In this document: positions 49,563-57,852 of the stretch, in pieces
Numbering within the stretch: position 1 is the stretch's first letter
How the letters are laid out: every line of letters begins with the position of its first letter
DNA from: Candidatus Woesearchaeota archaeon
GTDB taxonomy: Archaea; Nanobdellota; Nanobdellia; Woesearchaeales; WJKL01
Length of the DNA stretch: 64,000 nucleotides
NCBI GenBank assembly: GCA_019322435.1
Contig: JAHWIR010000005.1
Location: forward strand, 75,879 to 139,878
Direction of reading: 5' to 3'
Translations under genes and position numbers: made by a program
Notes under the pieces: model-generated
The model's input: only the letters and a program-made list of their open reading frames with translations
What the model was told of the DNA's origin: nothing
Database searches by the model: none

Positions 49563-50337
49563 AATTATAATAGATAGCTGGTTTCAAAACCTCAAGCCTG
49601 TTCCTGCCTTGTTTTTTTGCTTTAAGCAATGCTTCATCTGCTTTTTCAAACATATCAAACATACCAAAAGAATCTTCATTATAGTGGCACAAGCCCATGC
49701 TCAGTGTGATTCTATGGTTATTCTTTATCTTTTTATCTCGAATCCATATTTCTATGTCCCTATTGAAATCTGATCTTACGCGTTCTCCTACAACAACTCC
49801 TTCTTTGGGTGTTGTATTGGGTACTGCTGAGATAAATTCATCACCACCCCATCTGCCTAAGAATAATCGGTCATAGGGCCTTAATGTTCTTTGAATTGTT
49901 TCAGCTGATTTTATAAGCAATTCATTTCCCCTAAAATGCCCGTAATTATCATTTATGAGTTTAAGGCCGTCTATGTCTATAAAAAGACAGGCAACACCTT
50001 TTGGTTCTTCCTTTCTTAATTGCAGTTTATATGATCTATATTGTTTTTCATATTCTTTAATTAACTCTTGCGTGTTTTCTTCGAATCCTGTTTTATTCAG
50101 AAGTCCTGTCAGGGAGTCTATGATTATTTTTTCTTTTAGATCCTTATTCTGTTCTTCTAATTCTTTTTTCTGTTCTTCTAATTCTTTTTTCTGTTCTTCT
50201 AATTCTTTTTTCTGTTCTTCTAATTTTTTAAGGTACGCATTCTCCTCTTCTAATTGTTCAACATACTTAGAAAGAAAACTTCTTTCTTCGTTATTAGCAA
50301 TGTATCCAATGAGTTTTTCTATTGTCGCTGGCGCCAT
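49543..50337 (-). CDS. GGDEF domain protein (putative diguanylate cyclase)
   Basis: The 264-residue protein has no signal peptide. Residues 25-70 are a coiled coil of four KKELEEQ heptads, and residues 74-250 a GGDEF domain: DSLTGLLNKTGFEE, FIDIDGLKLINDNYGH (metal Asp), and an intact GRWGGDEF (164-168). RPYD lies seven residues before GGDEF, two farther than a usual RxxD I-site. If active it would make c-di-GMP from GTP. GGDEF proteins are rare in archaea, and no EAL, HD-GYP or PilZ protein was seen in the window. Confidence 0.85.
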   Translation of the reverse strand: MAPATIEKLIGYIANNEERSFLSKYVEQLEEENAYLKKLEEQKKELEEQKKELEEQKKELEEQNKDLKEKIIIDSLTGLLNKTGFEENTQELIKEYEKQYRSYKLQLRKEEPKGVACLFIDIDGLKLINDNYGHFRGNELLIKSAETIQRTLRPYDRLFLGRWGGDEFISAVPNTTPKEGVVVGERVRSDFNRDIEIWIRDKKIKNNHRITLSMGLCHYNEDSFGMFDMFEKADEALLKAKKQGRNRLEVLKPAIYYNSNQSQS

Positions 50338-50377
50338 ATAGCAAGGAGAAAGGAGTAATAATATTTAAATGTTTTTT

Positions 50378-50815
50378 TTAAGATGAGATTTTATATTCGT
50401 GTTTTGCTATATCTTTTACTAATGTAACTTCGTGTAATTGTTCACTTAATTTCATAACCTTATTAAATATTTTTAATGCATCATCCAGCTGTTTGTCAGT
50501 ATGGATGTTCTTTCCTGTTTGTTTGTGATAGGCCATTTCCAAGCTGCCTCCTCCGATAAATACTTCTTTTACAACTTTGTTTTCAATAATTACCTGGACA
50601 GAAACAATATGCGAAGGTTTTACTTTAGCTAAATCTTTTTCTTTTATGCCGAGATATTTAAGAGCTTCCTGTATATGGTGTTTTTTTGAAAGAACATGAT
50701 GGACTTCTTTCTTTTTTATATCAATCAATAATTTAAGCTTGTTTTTATTCAGCATATCCCTTAATTCAATTTCATCAAAATGCTTTACTTCTCTTAATTC
50801 AACTTTTCCAAGCAT
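50378..50815 (-). CDS. Hypothetical protein (145 aa)
   Basis: This is a small soluble, basic protein with beta strands (HIVSVQVIIENKVVKEVFIG) and a His-rich segment (EVHHVLSKKHHIQ). No family is recognised. It lies between two minus-strand genes, each with an AT-rich gap, so it may be monocistronic. Confidence 0.5.
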   Translation of the reverse strand: MLGKVELREVKHFDEIELRDMLNKNKLKLLIDIKKKEVHHVLSKKHHIQEALKYLGIKEKDLAKVKPSHIVSVQVIIENKVVKEVFIGGGSLEMAYHKQTGKNIHTDKQLDDALKIFNKVMKLSEQLHEVTLVKDIAKHEYKISS

Positions 50816-50847
50816 AGAATATAGTTTATGCTAATGGTATAAATAAT

Positions 50848-51114
50848 TTATTCTAATTCAACAACATTTGTTGTCTTTAACTTAATCCCGTATTTTCTTA
50901 GGTCAACAATTGATTCAATGTGTTTTCTTTCCAAGGCCATGTAATCTTCATAGCTGGCTGGCTTTAGTTTTTTGATTATCTTCTTGAATGCTTCTGTGTT
51001 TGTCCTGAAGACTAGGCCTAAAATCTTGTGCTTTTGGATGCATCTATGGCAGTAGAAATTTGCTCCAATCATTTCAAGCCATGTTTGCTCTTTGTTGCAG
51101 TTGTCGCATTTCAT
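50848..51114 (-). CDS. Zinc-ribbon protein (88 aa)
   Basis: Two Cys pairs (CDNC at residues 3-6 and CHRC at about 22-25) form a zinc ribbon at the N-terminus. A helical, basic part follows (EAFKKIIKKLKPASYEDYMA). It may be a nucleic-acid binding or transcription-associated protein. Confidence 0.6.
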   Translation of the reverse strand: MKCDNCNKEQTWLEMIGANFYCHRCIQKHKILGLVFRTNTEAFKKIIKKLKPASYEDYMALERKHIESIVDLRKYGIKLKTTNVVELE

Positions 51115-51224
51115 GTTTTTGGAAGGAAATTATATGGGTTTTTAAGGGTTTTGGTTAATTATATAGTGATTTAGCAAAAAAATTATAAATAGGACTATAA
51201 TCTTGGTTTTGGGGGGTAATTGAT

Positions 51225-51407
51225 ATGGCTGGAAAACATAAGGGATTCCATTTATTTACTGAATTTTTAGGGGTGTTGTTGGGGACATACTTGTTTGTTT
51301 TAGGGTTGTTTTTAGAGGTGCATTACATGATAAAATTGTCCTTGATACTAACTGGCATAGGCGGAATGCTGATAGATTCTTATTGTATAACAACCTGGCT
51401 GAAATAG
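51225..51407 (+). CDS. Small membrane protein (60 aa)
   Basis: The 60-residue protein has two membrane helices (FLGVLLGTYLFVLGLFLEV; MIKLSLILTGIGGMLI). A strong GGGGGGT RBS region lies before the ATG. No family or partner is recognised. Confidence 0.55.
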   Translation: MAGKHKGFHLFTEFLGVLLGTYLFVLGLFLEVHYMIKLSLILTGIGGMLIDSYCITTWLK

Positions 51408-51451
51408 AGTTTTGACAAAGGTTTATAAACTTCTTTAGTTTTATATATAGT

Positions 51452-51883
51452 ATGAAGAAAATATATCTAATCTTAATATTATTGATATTGATAACTGGAT
51501 GCAAATCTTCTTCGGTTGTAACGTCTGTTAAAGTAGTTGAAGAATCCAAGCCAATCATTATTGGGATTGATATCATAGAGAAATCTGTCCATAATTACAT
51601 TGTCGGAGCTGAAGCAGAAGGAAAGTATCTTGCATTCAATGTGGAGGTTGCAAATGCCGGAGCAGGGGCATTTGATATAACAAAAGGGGATATTGAATTA
51701 AAAGACAAAGAAGGGAACAGGTATTTTATAGATGAGACTGTCTCTTATTACAGAGAAGACAGGTTTTCTGAAGTTACGATTCAGCCAAATGGAGATGTCA
51801 GTCTGAGGCTGGTCTTTGATGTGCCTGACCCTAACAAGGATTTCACTTTAATTATAAAGGGGAAATCTGTTAAAGTAGAATAA
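51452..51883 (+). CDS. DUF4352-like lipoprotein
   Basis: The 143-residue protein has a lipobox (LITGC, Cys 17) and a beta-sandwich domain with YLAFNVEVANAGAGAF and EVTIQPNGDVSLRLVFDVPD, as in DUF4352/extracellular immunoglobulin-like lipoproteins. It is probably anchored outside the membrane. Its ligand is unknown. Confidence 0.65.
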   Translation: MKKIYLILILLILITGCKSSSVVTSVKVVEESKPIIIGIDIIEKSVHNYIVGAEAEGKYLAFNVEVANAGAGAFDITKGDIELKDKEGNRYFIDETVSYYREDRFSEVTIQPNGDVSLRLVFDVPDPNKDFTLIIKGKSVKVE

Positions 51884-51914
51884 GATTTAAATATAACAAA
51901 TTCTTGCTAATCCT

Positions 51915-52217
51915 ATGAGTGTTTTAGAAGTTACTGCAGAAGAAGAAAAAGGATTAAGTGCTTTTTATCAGGATGAAAGATATAGGGAAACTGGAAGATG
52001 CACTAAGAAAGGTATTCTAATTTTTTTTAAACCTGTGGATAGGGAACCAAGTTTTGGTGGATTGAATGAAATAATTCTTATGGCTTTTGATGGTTTTTAT
52101 AAGGCAATAGGAGTTTCTGAGTATGTCAATGGAAAATTTAAATTTGTTGATGGTGTTTTAGCTGCAGATGTTTATGTTGAGCCTTTGGCTGACGTGGTTA
52201 TAAGAAGTTTTGGATGA
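51915..52217 (+). CDS. Hypothetical protein (100 aa)
   Basis: The small soluble protein has two or three strand segments (KKGILIFFKPVDREPSFGGL) and no recognised family. A leaderless start is likely (ATTTAAATATAAC about 25 nt upstream). Its stop abuts the convergent membrane gene. Confidence 0.5.
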   Translation: MSVLEVTAEEEKGLSAFYQDERYRETGRCTKKGILIFFKPVDREPSFGGLNEIILMAFDGFYKAIGVSEYVNGKFKFVDGVLAADVYVEPLADVVIRSFG

Positions 52218-52568
52218 TTATCTGGATTCTCTTTTTTTCTTCATGAATACCAGCAATAACCAGGCCAGAACAAATGCAGGAATAGGAGCAATGATCAAGA
52301 ATATAGGGATGTGCCAGAAAACTTTTTCTGTTCTTATGAAATTAAAGTCTATAGCAAACCATATCATCACTATTATGCCGATTGTAAAAGCAAATATTGC
52401 TGCTTGTTTTTCATACTTGTAAGCAAGATAAGGCCATACCAGGATTGGAATCAATATGATAAATGCAATTATCTTGTTTTGGCTTTCAACTAAAACGAGA
52501 ATTAGGTATAATAGGATAATTGCTGTTCCTATGTTTAGGATAATTCTTTTTAATGTCTCTGGCTTCAT
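52218..52568 (-). CDS. Four-helix membrane protein (116 aa)
   Basis: The protein has four membrane segments (IILNIGTAIILLYLILVLVE; IAFIILIPILVWPYLAY; AIFAFTIGIIVMIWFAI; IFLIIAPIPAFVLAWLLLV) and a basic tail. No family is recognised. Confidence 0.55.
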   Translation of the reverse strand: MKPETLKRIILNIGTAIILLYLILVLVESQNKIIAFIILIPILVWPYLAYKYEKQAAIFAFTIGIIVMIWFAIDFNFIRTEKVFWHIPIFLIIAPIPAFVLAWLLLVFMKKKRESR

Positions 52569-52601
52569 ATTACTGAGAAATGAGAAAACTACTATTTAAA
52601 A

Positions 52602-52647
52602 GTTTGTATAGAACAAACAGACTTAGAAAATTTTTAATTTTCTAAGT
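52602..52647 (-). terminator. Two adjacent hairpins at the end of the TM0106-type nuclease gene
   Basis: ACTTAGAAAAT at 52621-52631 pairs perfectly with 52637-52647 around a 5-nt loop; the right arm includes the TAG stop of the nuclease gene. GTTTGT at about 52602-52607 pairs with ACAAAC at 52613-52618. Together they look like a terminator for minus-strand transcription. Confidence 0.55.
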
Positions 52648-54021
52648 ATTCTTTTCGATAAAATTTTTGACAACAACTTCTGCTTTACAGTCTTCTTTGT
52701 TGTATCTTAGGATTTCTTTCAGATAAGATTTTTTTCCTGTCTCAAGCCATCTGTCATACCATATCATTGACTGGCCTCCAGAGGCTTTTTCAGAAGTCCA
52801 TTTAAATCCTAGGAAAGAGGCAATGTCTTTTATTCCATAAGAATAGACAGGGAATATTGTTGTTTTCCTTACAACTGACAATAAATCAATCATGTTATTG
52901 ATGATCTTATTGTATGTCTCTTTGTCTCCTTTGTGTTTTTCATAGAGTTTTTTCAGCATTGATTTCTCATGCCCTGAATAGACGTACAGCTTGAAGTTGT
53001 CTTTGTCTTTGAAGAAAGAGAGGAAGGATTTCCATGCCTGTTTTTCTTTAGAAGGCTTGTCTGCAAGGAAATATTTGTATTTTCCATTGATGACTATGCC
53101 AAACAAGTAGACAACCTTATCCTTGTTGACCTGCGTGTCTTCAACATCAAAATATATGTCTTCTGCTTCTGGAAAGCTGTAATCAGATATCTTTATGGGT
53201 TTCTTGGTTATTAATGCTTGGGCTTGTAATTTCCATCTTTCTAAAGAAGCTCTTCCAAAGCCTTTTACTTTTGACAATTCTTCGATATCCATTTTAGAAG
53301 CATCAATAAGATTTTTTATTCCCAGTCTTTTCAGCTTATCTGCATTGTCTCTTGATATATTGAAGACCAAGCTGAGGTCATTTGCTTTTTCTGCAATTGA
53401 AAAGCAGAAGTTTTTCCACTGGCATTCTTTGCATTCTCCGCAAATGTGGATATTCTCTTCTTTGCCTTTTGCAATGTCTTTAATCTTTACGAACATGTCT
53501 GAGAATCTGTTGAAGTAATCCTGTGTTTCTAGTTCTTTTATTGTTCCGTCTCCAAGCCACAGCTTGAATTTTAAAGGGCAGAATCCCTGTATTTTTTCTA
53601 ATAGATAGCAATAGAAGCAGACCTGCATTGTGTATGTGTCTTTTGCTGACAATCCTGATTTGATGTCCATTGGCTGATAATAATAATTGCCTAATTTGCT
53701 TTTTCCTTTCTTTTTTTCCAGGAAGTCTGGGATTCCAATCAGGTTCTTGTCTATTAAAACAGCCTGATAGATGAGTTTTTCTCCTTTTTTCATGAAGTCT
53801 AATGTTTGCTTGGCTGCTTGTTCATAAGAAATATCTTCTTCTGGCTTGGCAAATGTGAATTTTTTGATGACTTCTGCTTCATATTCCCTGCCTTCTTTCA
53901 TCTTTTCCCTCATGAATTCAGAAAAAGGGATCCTCTTGGAAGGGTCTCCAAAGAAATGCAGATAGACTTTTCTAGGGCATTTTACAAATTCATAGAAGTT
54001 TGTTGCTCTGATTGGTTTCAT
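52642..54021 (-). CDS. TM0106-type RecB-like nuclease / exonuclease fusion
   Basis: The 459-residue protein has an N-terminal PD-(D/E)xK nuclease domain with YEFVKCPRKVYL, IGIPDFLEKK and QPMDIKSG, plus the Cys cluster CGECKECQWKNFC that would hold a 4Fe-4S cluster with Cys 14. A helix-hairpin-helix follows (LSKVKGFGRASLERW), then an RNase H-like exonuclease domain (DIYFDVEDT; YNKEDCKAE). This is the TM0106-type architecture, presumed to act in DNA repair. It resembles Cas4 only in the first domain. It is coupled to the QueD-like gene upstream (ATGA). Confidence 0.85.
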   Translation of the reverse strand: MKPIRATNFYEFVKCPRKVYLHFFGDPSKRIPFSEFMREKMKEGREYEAEVIKKFTFAKPEEDISYEQAAKQTLDFMKKGEKLIYQAVLIDKNLIGIPDFLEKKKGKSKLGNYYYQPMDIKSGLSAKDTYTMQVCFYCYLLEKIQGFCPLKFKLWLGDGTIKELETQDYFNRFSDMFVKIKDIAKGKEENIHICGECKECQWKNFCFSIAEKANDLSLVFNISRDNADKLKRLGIKNLIDASKMDIEELSKVKGFGRASLERWKLQAQALITKKPIKISDYSFPEAEDIYFDVEDTQVNKDKVVYLFGIVINGKYKYFLADKPSKEKQAWKSFLSFFKDKDNFKLYVYSGHEKSMLKKLYEKHKGDKETYNKIINNMIDLLSVVRKTTIFPVYSYGIKDIASFLGFKWTSEKASGGQSMIWYDRWLETGKKSYLKEILRYNKEDCKAEVVVKNFIEKNT

Positions 54022-54353
54022 TTTCCATTATAAATAACAGAACTTTTTTCTGTTTCCCATAATCTCAATAGATGCAGGTTTAAGGGTTTTAGTTTATTCC
54101 AGATGTATTTTACAATGTTTTCAGCTGTTGGATTTTTTATAGTGTCATTAAGATAAGAGTGGTCTAGGATAGAAATAACTTTTTCTTTAACAATTGAATC
54201 TAGTTCACGAAAATCAATAACCATTCCGTTTTTAACTTTTCCTTTGACAGCAACTTCTAATTTATAAGAATGACCATGCAGTTTGCTGCAGTTTCCGTTG
54301 TAATTTGGCAGTTTGTGCGCTGCTTCAAATCTAAATTCTCTTATTACAATCAT
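54018..54353 (-). CDS. 6-pyruvoyltetrahydropterin synthase / QueD-like protein
   Basis: The 111-residue protein has the zinc ligands in FEAAHKLP and CSKLHGHSYKLEV, the catalytic Cys just before LHGH, DHSYLND and the final ETEKSSVIY Glu motif. It would convert dihydroneopterin triphosphate to a pterin or 6-carboxy-deazapterin, the latter feeding archaeosine/queuosine synthesis. The ATG at 54353 (MIVIREF) is preferred because the longer frame has no support. Confidence 0.88.
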   Translation of the reverse strand: MIVIREFRFEAAHKLPNYNGNCSKLHGHSYKLEVAVKGKVKNGMVIDFRELDSIVKEKVISILDHSYLNDTIKNPTAENIVKYIWNKLKPLNLHLLRLWETEKSSVIYNGK

Positions 54354-54416
54354 ATGAAGAGAAACATCCAAGAGCTATAAAAAGGTTTTTATACATTGAG
54401 GTAAATTGCTGTTATA

Positions 54417-55514
54417 ATGAAGAAATCGATAAAGCTTTTCAAGTTATTGGGAATTGATGTTGAGCTGCATTACAGCTGGTTTTTGGTGTTTTTGCTATTG
54501 GCGTGGGGACTGTCAGCAGACTTTTTTCCTTATTATTTTCCTGACCTGACAGCAGCAGAGTATTGGGGAATGGGTATTGCGAGTTCTGTCTTGCTGTTTG
54601 CATCTGTATTGGCTCACGAGTATTCACATTCATTGGTTGCAAGAAGGAATAATATCATGGTTAACAAGATAACCCTGTTCTTCTTTGGAGGGATAGCTCA
54701 TCTTGCTGGAGAAGAAAGACTGACAGCAAAAAAAGAGTTCAAGATGGCTATTGCAGGGCCTTTGCTAAGCTTGGCATTGGCTGGACTGTTTTTTGCAGTA
54801 TACAAATTAAATGGTTTTCTTTATCTCAATGCAGTCAGTTATTACCTGTACAGGCTGAATTTTATACTTGCCATATTCAACATGGCTCCTGGTTTTCCAT
54901 TGGATGGAGGAAGAGTGCTGAGAGCAATTGCATGGGGAATTACAAAGGATCTGAAAAAAGCAACAAAGATTGCCTCTACAGGAGGAAAGATAGTTGCTGG
55001 ATTCCTGATAGGAATTGGATTTTTAGGGATGATGTTTGGATTAGGAACAGTGTGGTTTGTGGTGCTGGGATTTTTCCTTTATTTTATTGCAGGAGCAAGT
55101 TATGAACAATTGATCCTAAAGGATGCTTTGGCAAAAGTGAAAGTAAAGAATGTTATGGTCAAAGATGTCAAGGCAGTAAGCCCTGATATCACTCTAGCTA
55201 ATTTGTTTCAGAACTATTTCTTGAGGTATGGAGCAGAGGGTGTTTTAGTGGCTAAGGACAAGACATTTTTAGGAGTTGCAACTGTTGCTTCGTTAAAAGG
55301 GATTCCTAAGCAAGAATGGCCTAAGAAGAAAGTAAAGGATATATTGATTCCTGCCAAGAACATACAAACTGCAAAAGAAACAGATGATGCTTTTCATGTT
55401 CTGGAAAGAATGGGCAGAGCTAAGGTGAATGTGATGCCTGTCATAAAGAACAAGAAAATGATTGGTGTTGTCAGTGTCAGGAGCCTGCTAAGATATGCCA
55501 AGCTAAGCAGTTAA
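54417..55514 (+). CDS. Site-2 protease (M50) with CBS domains
   Basis: The 365-residue membrane zinc protease has HEYSH (about residues 67-71) and the third ligand in NMAPGFPLDGGRVLRA. About six membrane helices fill residues 15-235. Residues 245-365 form two CBS domains (VMVKDVKAVSPDI; VMPVIKNKKMIGVVSV) that could sense nucleotides. It would cleave membrane-bound substrates. It is divergent from QueD and convergent with the Cys-repeat lipoprotein gene. Confidence 0.92.
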   Translation: MKKSIKLFKLLGIDVELHYSWFLVFLLLAWGLSADFFPYYFPDLTAAEYWGMGIASSVLLFASVLAHEYSHSLVARRNNIMVNKITLFFFGGIAHLAGEERLTAKKEFKMAIAGPLLSLALAGLFFAVYKLNGFLYLNAVSYYLYRLNFILAIFNMAPGFPLDGGRVLRAIAWGITKDLKKATKIASTGGKIVAGFLIGIGFLGMMFGLGTVWFVVLGFFLYFIAGASYEQLILKDALAKVKVKNVMVKDVKAVSPDITLANLFQNYFLRYGAEGVLVAKDKTFLGVATVASLKGIPKQEWPKKKVKDILIPAKNIQTAKETDDAFHVLERMGRAKVNVMPVIKNKKMIGVVSVRSLLRYAKLSS

Positions 55515-56114
55515 TTTAAACTTGTCAAAACACATGTCTCTTATTGATTCTACCTTGATATAATTGCAGATTGATCTGTCATTGTATCTTACTGCAAGCT
55601 TTCCATAGCAGATTCCTGCTGATGCTGAGCTTGAAGATTTTTCGCAGATTCCTTTGTTGCCTGTTTCTAGTGCAATCTCTCTTATACATGCATCCGAGTT
55701 TGTGGTTACTGATATTTCCGAGCATAGGTTTGGGTCTTGTGTAGCTATAGCAATGGTGCTAAAGCAGTCGTTTTTTTCAGAGATAACACCTAATGCAAAA
55801 CAAGGAGAAGGATTTGAAGTTGCTTCTGCAACTTTTTTATAGCAGATATCTCTCCAATAGTCTGTTTTTATTATATTGCATGTTTCTAGGTCTTTAGAAT
55901 TAACAGCTATTTCTTCATAGCAGTAATCAACTGTTTTTTCATCTTTGATTGATGTGCAATATCCTTTGTTCAGTGTTTCAGCTGCTAATTTAACATAACA
56001 ATCATCTTTTTCTGATGGGTCTTGCTCTAATTCACAGTCATTATCAATTATTCTTCCTGTTATATTGCAGCCTGTTATTAATAATAAAGTTATCAGTAAA
56101 AATATATATTTCAT
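55503..56114 (-). CDS. Cys-repeat lipoprotein
   Basis: The 203-residue protein has a lipobox (LLITGC, Cys 16) and about eight repeats of roughly 22 residues with the pattern D-x-C-Y-x-x-x-A-x(6-9)-C-x-x-I, for example DYCYEEIAVNSKDLETCNII. It is the same type as the proteins at 17745 and 5388. The Cys spacing suggests disulfide-linked helical hairpins. Function unknown. Its 3' end overlaps the site-2 protease gene by 12 nt. Confidence 0.65.
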   Translation of the reverse strand: MKYIFLLITLLLITGCNITGRIIDNDCELEQDPSEKDDCYVKLAAETLNKGYCTSIKDEKTVDYCYEEIAVNSKDLETCNIIKTDYWRDICYKKVAEATSNPSPCFALGVISEKNDCFSTIAIATQDPNLCSEISVTTNSDACIREIALETGNKGICEKSSSSASAGICYGKLAVRYNDRSICNYIKVESIRDMCFDKFKLTA

Positions 56115-56164
56115 AGAATGGAAAATTGGAAAGTTATTTATAAAGTTTATGATTAATAAGAGTT

Positions 56165-56398
56165 ATGACTGGAGCTGGCTATGGAAAAAAGCTGTTAAGA
56201 GGAGCAAAGGTATATATACATGAGAAAGGAAAGTCTTTAGCAAGGATAACTCACATTGATATAGAGCACCCTGATATTGGGAAGATTATAAAGCCTGGAG
56301 AAAGCAGTTATGTTGGCGGAAAAAGAGGAGGATGTTTTATAGGGCTGAAGAAGGATATGATTAAAAGGGCAGAAAGAATTCTTAAGAAAAAAAGTTAG
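56165..56398 (+). CDS. Small basic protein (77 aa)
   Basis: This basic protein has a beta-rich first half (KVYIHEKGKSLARITHIDIE) and a helical end (KKDMIKRAERILKKKS). No family is recognised. TATA-like TTTATAAAG upstream gives a leaderless start. It converges with the DUF655 gene, overlapping by 4 nt. Confidence 0.5.
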   Translation: MTGAGYGKKLLRGAKVYIHEKGKSLARITHIDIEHPDIGKIIKPGESSYVGGKRGGCFIGLKKDMIKRAERILKKKS

Positions 56399-56979
56399 TG
56401 CTCTACAAAGATAAGATGTTTTTCATTTCCCTGGAGTTCTGAGATTATTCTCTTGACTACTGCTTTTTCAGGGTCAGGCATTAGTTTAACCCGCTTTTTG
56501 ATGTCTGCAAAGGATTCAAATTCTTTTTCTTTCCTTTCATCAAGGATTTCCCACATGTGCTTTTTTCCCAGGCCAGGGAGCAGTTCTAACTGATGCATTC
56601 TAGTTGTTAAAGGCTGTGCTTTGTTGAAGAATTCAACAAATTTCTCCTGGTTTTTCTCTACTAATTCTTTAACAACATGCTCTAGCTCTGCTCTTGCTGT
56701 TGCAGTAAGCTTGTCAACAGGAAGCTTTCCAGTAATATGATGTATCTGCTCTCTTTTTCCTTCTCCAATATAGACTTCTGCATAAGGCTGCAGATGAATC
56801 CCTTTTTTCGGAACCAATTCCAGTAATGTGAAGTGCTCTTTTCCCAAAGCCTGAACTATAGGTGTCTTCATGTGCATGGGCCTTGTGTCAATTGGATAGC
56901 CGTTTGGCAAGAAATCTAATACAACTGCTGTCTCTTCCCTGTTCCTCCTTGGAGGCCTTTCTTGTCTTTCTTGTTCCAT
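56395..56979 (-). CDS. DUF655 family protein
   Basis: The 194-residue protein matches the archaeal DUF655 family: an OB-like first half (AVVLDFLPNGYPIDTRPMHM), an acidic helical middle, and a helix-hairpin-helix (LELLPGLGKKHMWEILDERK). DUF655 is thought to bind nucleic acid. It follows rpo4 and eL21, a known archaeal gene order. Confidence 0.85.
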   Translation of the reverse strand: MEQERQERPPRRNREETAVVLDFLPNGYPIDTRPMHMKTPIVQALGKEHFTLLELVPKKGIHLQPYAEVYIGEGKREQIHHITGKLPVDKLTATARAELEHVVKELVEKNQEKFVEFFNKAQPLTTRMHQLELLPGLGKKHMWEILDERKEKEFESFADIKKRVKLMPDPEKAVVKRIISELQGNEKHLIFVEH

Positions 56980-57020
56980 GTTCTAACTAATTTATTTTTG
57001 CTTTTTTAAAATAAGGCGGC

Positions 57021-57374
57021 TTATTTCTTAGCCGTAAACTCATTAACCACTGCAATGACTTTCTTCATAGCTTCCTGGTTAATGCTGACAACATATCCCT
57101 GTAGAAGTGTCTTTAAATCATCAACTGTTGCCGGCATTGTGTCAATGATCTTGATTATAAATTCATCTTTCAGCCTTGATATCTTCAAAGCCCTTAATTT
57201 CTTTTCCAATTCTTCTGCTTGTTTAGGGCTTAGGCTAACAAAATGGTTTAGGTATTCCTCTGTCTTGTTTGAGATTATACCCAATTCCTTGTCTCTTTTC
57301 TTGATTGCATCCAGTTCTGCTTTTAGCTGAACCATGTTTATCGGATGCTCTTCAAGTATTTCTGGTTTTGCCAT
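57021..57374 (-). CDS. rpo4: DNA-directed RNA polymerase subunit Rpo4 (F)
   Basis: The 117-residue protein has the Rpb4/RpoF fold: N-terminal ILEEHPINMVQLKAELDAI and a C-terminal HRDC-like helical domain with TVDDLKTLLQGY. It forms the stalk with Rpo7, which is not in the window. The genes on both sides (DUF655 and eL21) match the usual archaeal operon. Confidence 0.9.
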   Translation of the reverse strand: MAKPEILEEHPINMVQLKAELDAIKKRDKELGIISNKTEEYLNHFVSLSPKQAEELEKKLRALKISRLKDEFIIKIIDTMPATVDDLKTLLQGYVVSINQEAMKKVIAVVNEFTAKK

Positions 57375-57377
57375 TCT

Positions 57378-57665
57378 TTATGCCTTCTTTAAATGAACAG
57401 GATGTACTATTAAAACCTTTTGCTTTGACTTGTCTTTGATAGCAACTTCATAGCATCTTCCTTTCTTGCCTTTGATTGTTCCCATTTTGCCGTAATAGTT
57501 TGGATGATACATTCCTTTCTGCACTGCTGGCTCGGCTATCAAGACCACCTTGTCTCCTTTTTCAAACTTCTGGAAATAGGCTGTCAATGAGATTTTGCCT
57601 TTTTTTCTCGAGGTTTTGCTCAGTTTATGCCGAGTTTTTCTTCTAGTAGTGCCTATTCTTTTCAT
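57378..57665 (-). CDS. rpl21e: 50S ribosomal protein eL21
   Basis: This large-subunit protein has a basic N-terminus (KRIGTTRRKTRHKLSKTSRK), a KOW-like core (KFEKGDKVVLIAEPAVQKGM; YYGKMGTIKGKKGRCYEV) and a normal length of 95 residues. It heads the operon eL21-rpo4-DUF655, with only three bases to rpo4. Confidence 0.94.
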   Translation of the reverse strand: MKRIGTTRRKTRHKLSKTSRKKGKISLTAYFQKFEKGDKVVLIAEPAVQKGMYHPNYYGKMGTIKGKKGRCYEVAIKDKSKQKVLIVHPVHLKKA

Positions 57666-57780
57666 TTTAGATAACCTGCCCTTGCTTAAACAGGAAATTA
57701 TAGTATTATAAAAACCTTTCTTTTTATATGTTCAAAGAATTTTACTATTCAAGAATAAAAAAACTATGGTAAAAACAAAA

Positions 57781-57848
57781 TATTTATATATTAAGATGAT
57801 AAACTAAGATTAGATTTTATCTAATAATTATAAACAACAGAGGGGATA
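57781..57848 (+). promoter_or_regulatory. sepF promoter, leader palindrome and RBS
   Basis: A TATA box (TATTTATATATTA) lies at 57781-57793. A perfect 7-bp palindrome with a 3-nt loop (ATTAGAT / ATCTAAT) is at 57809-57825, near the expected transcription start. GAGGGGAT at 57841-57848 is a ribosome binding site five bases before the ATG. The palindrome could be an operator or a leader hairpin. Confidence 0.5.
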
Positions 57849-57852
57849 AAAT

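Noticed and set aside
52642..54021. Cas4-like nuclease as a sign of a CRISPR-Cas locus.
   Set aside because: The nuclease domain is fused to an RNase H-like exonuclease with HhH, which is the TM0106 architecture. No array or other cas gene is near.
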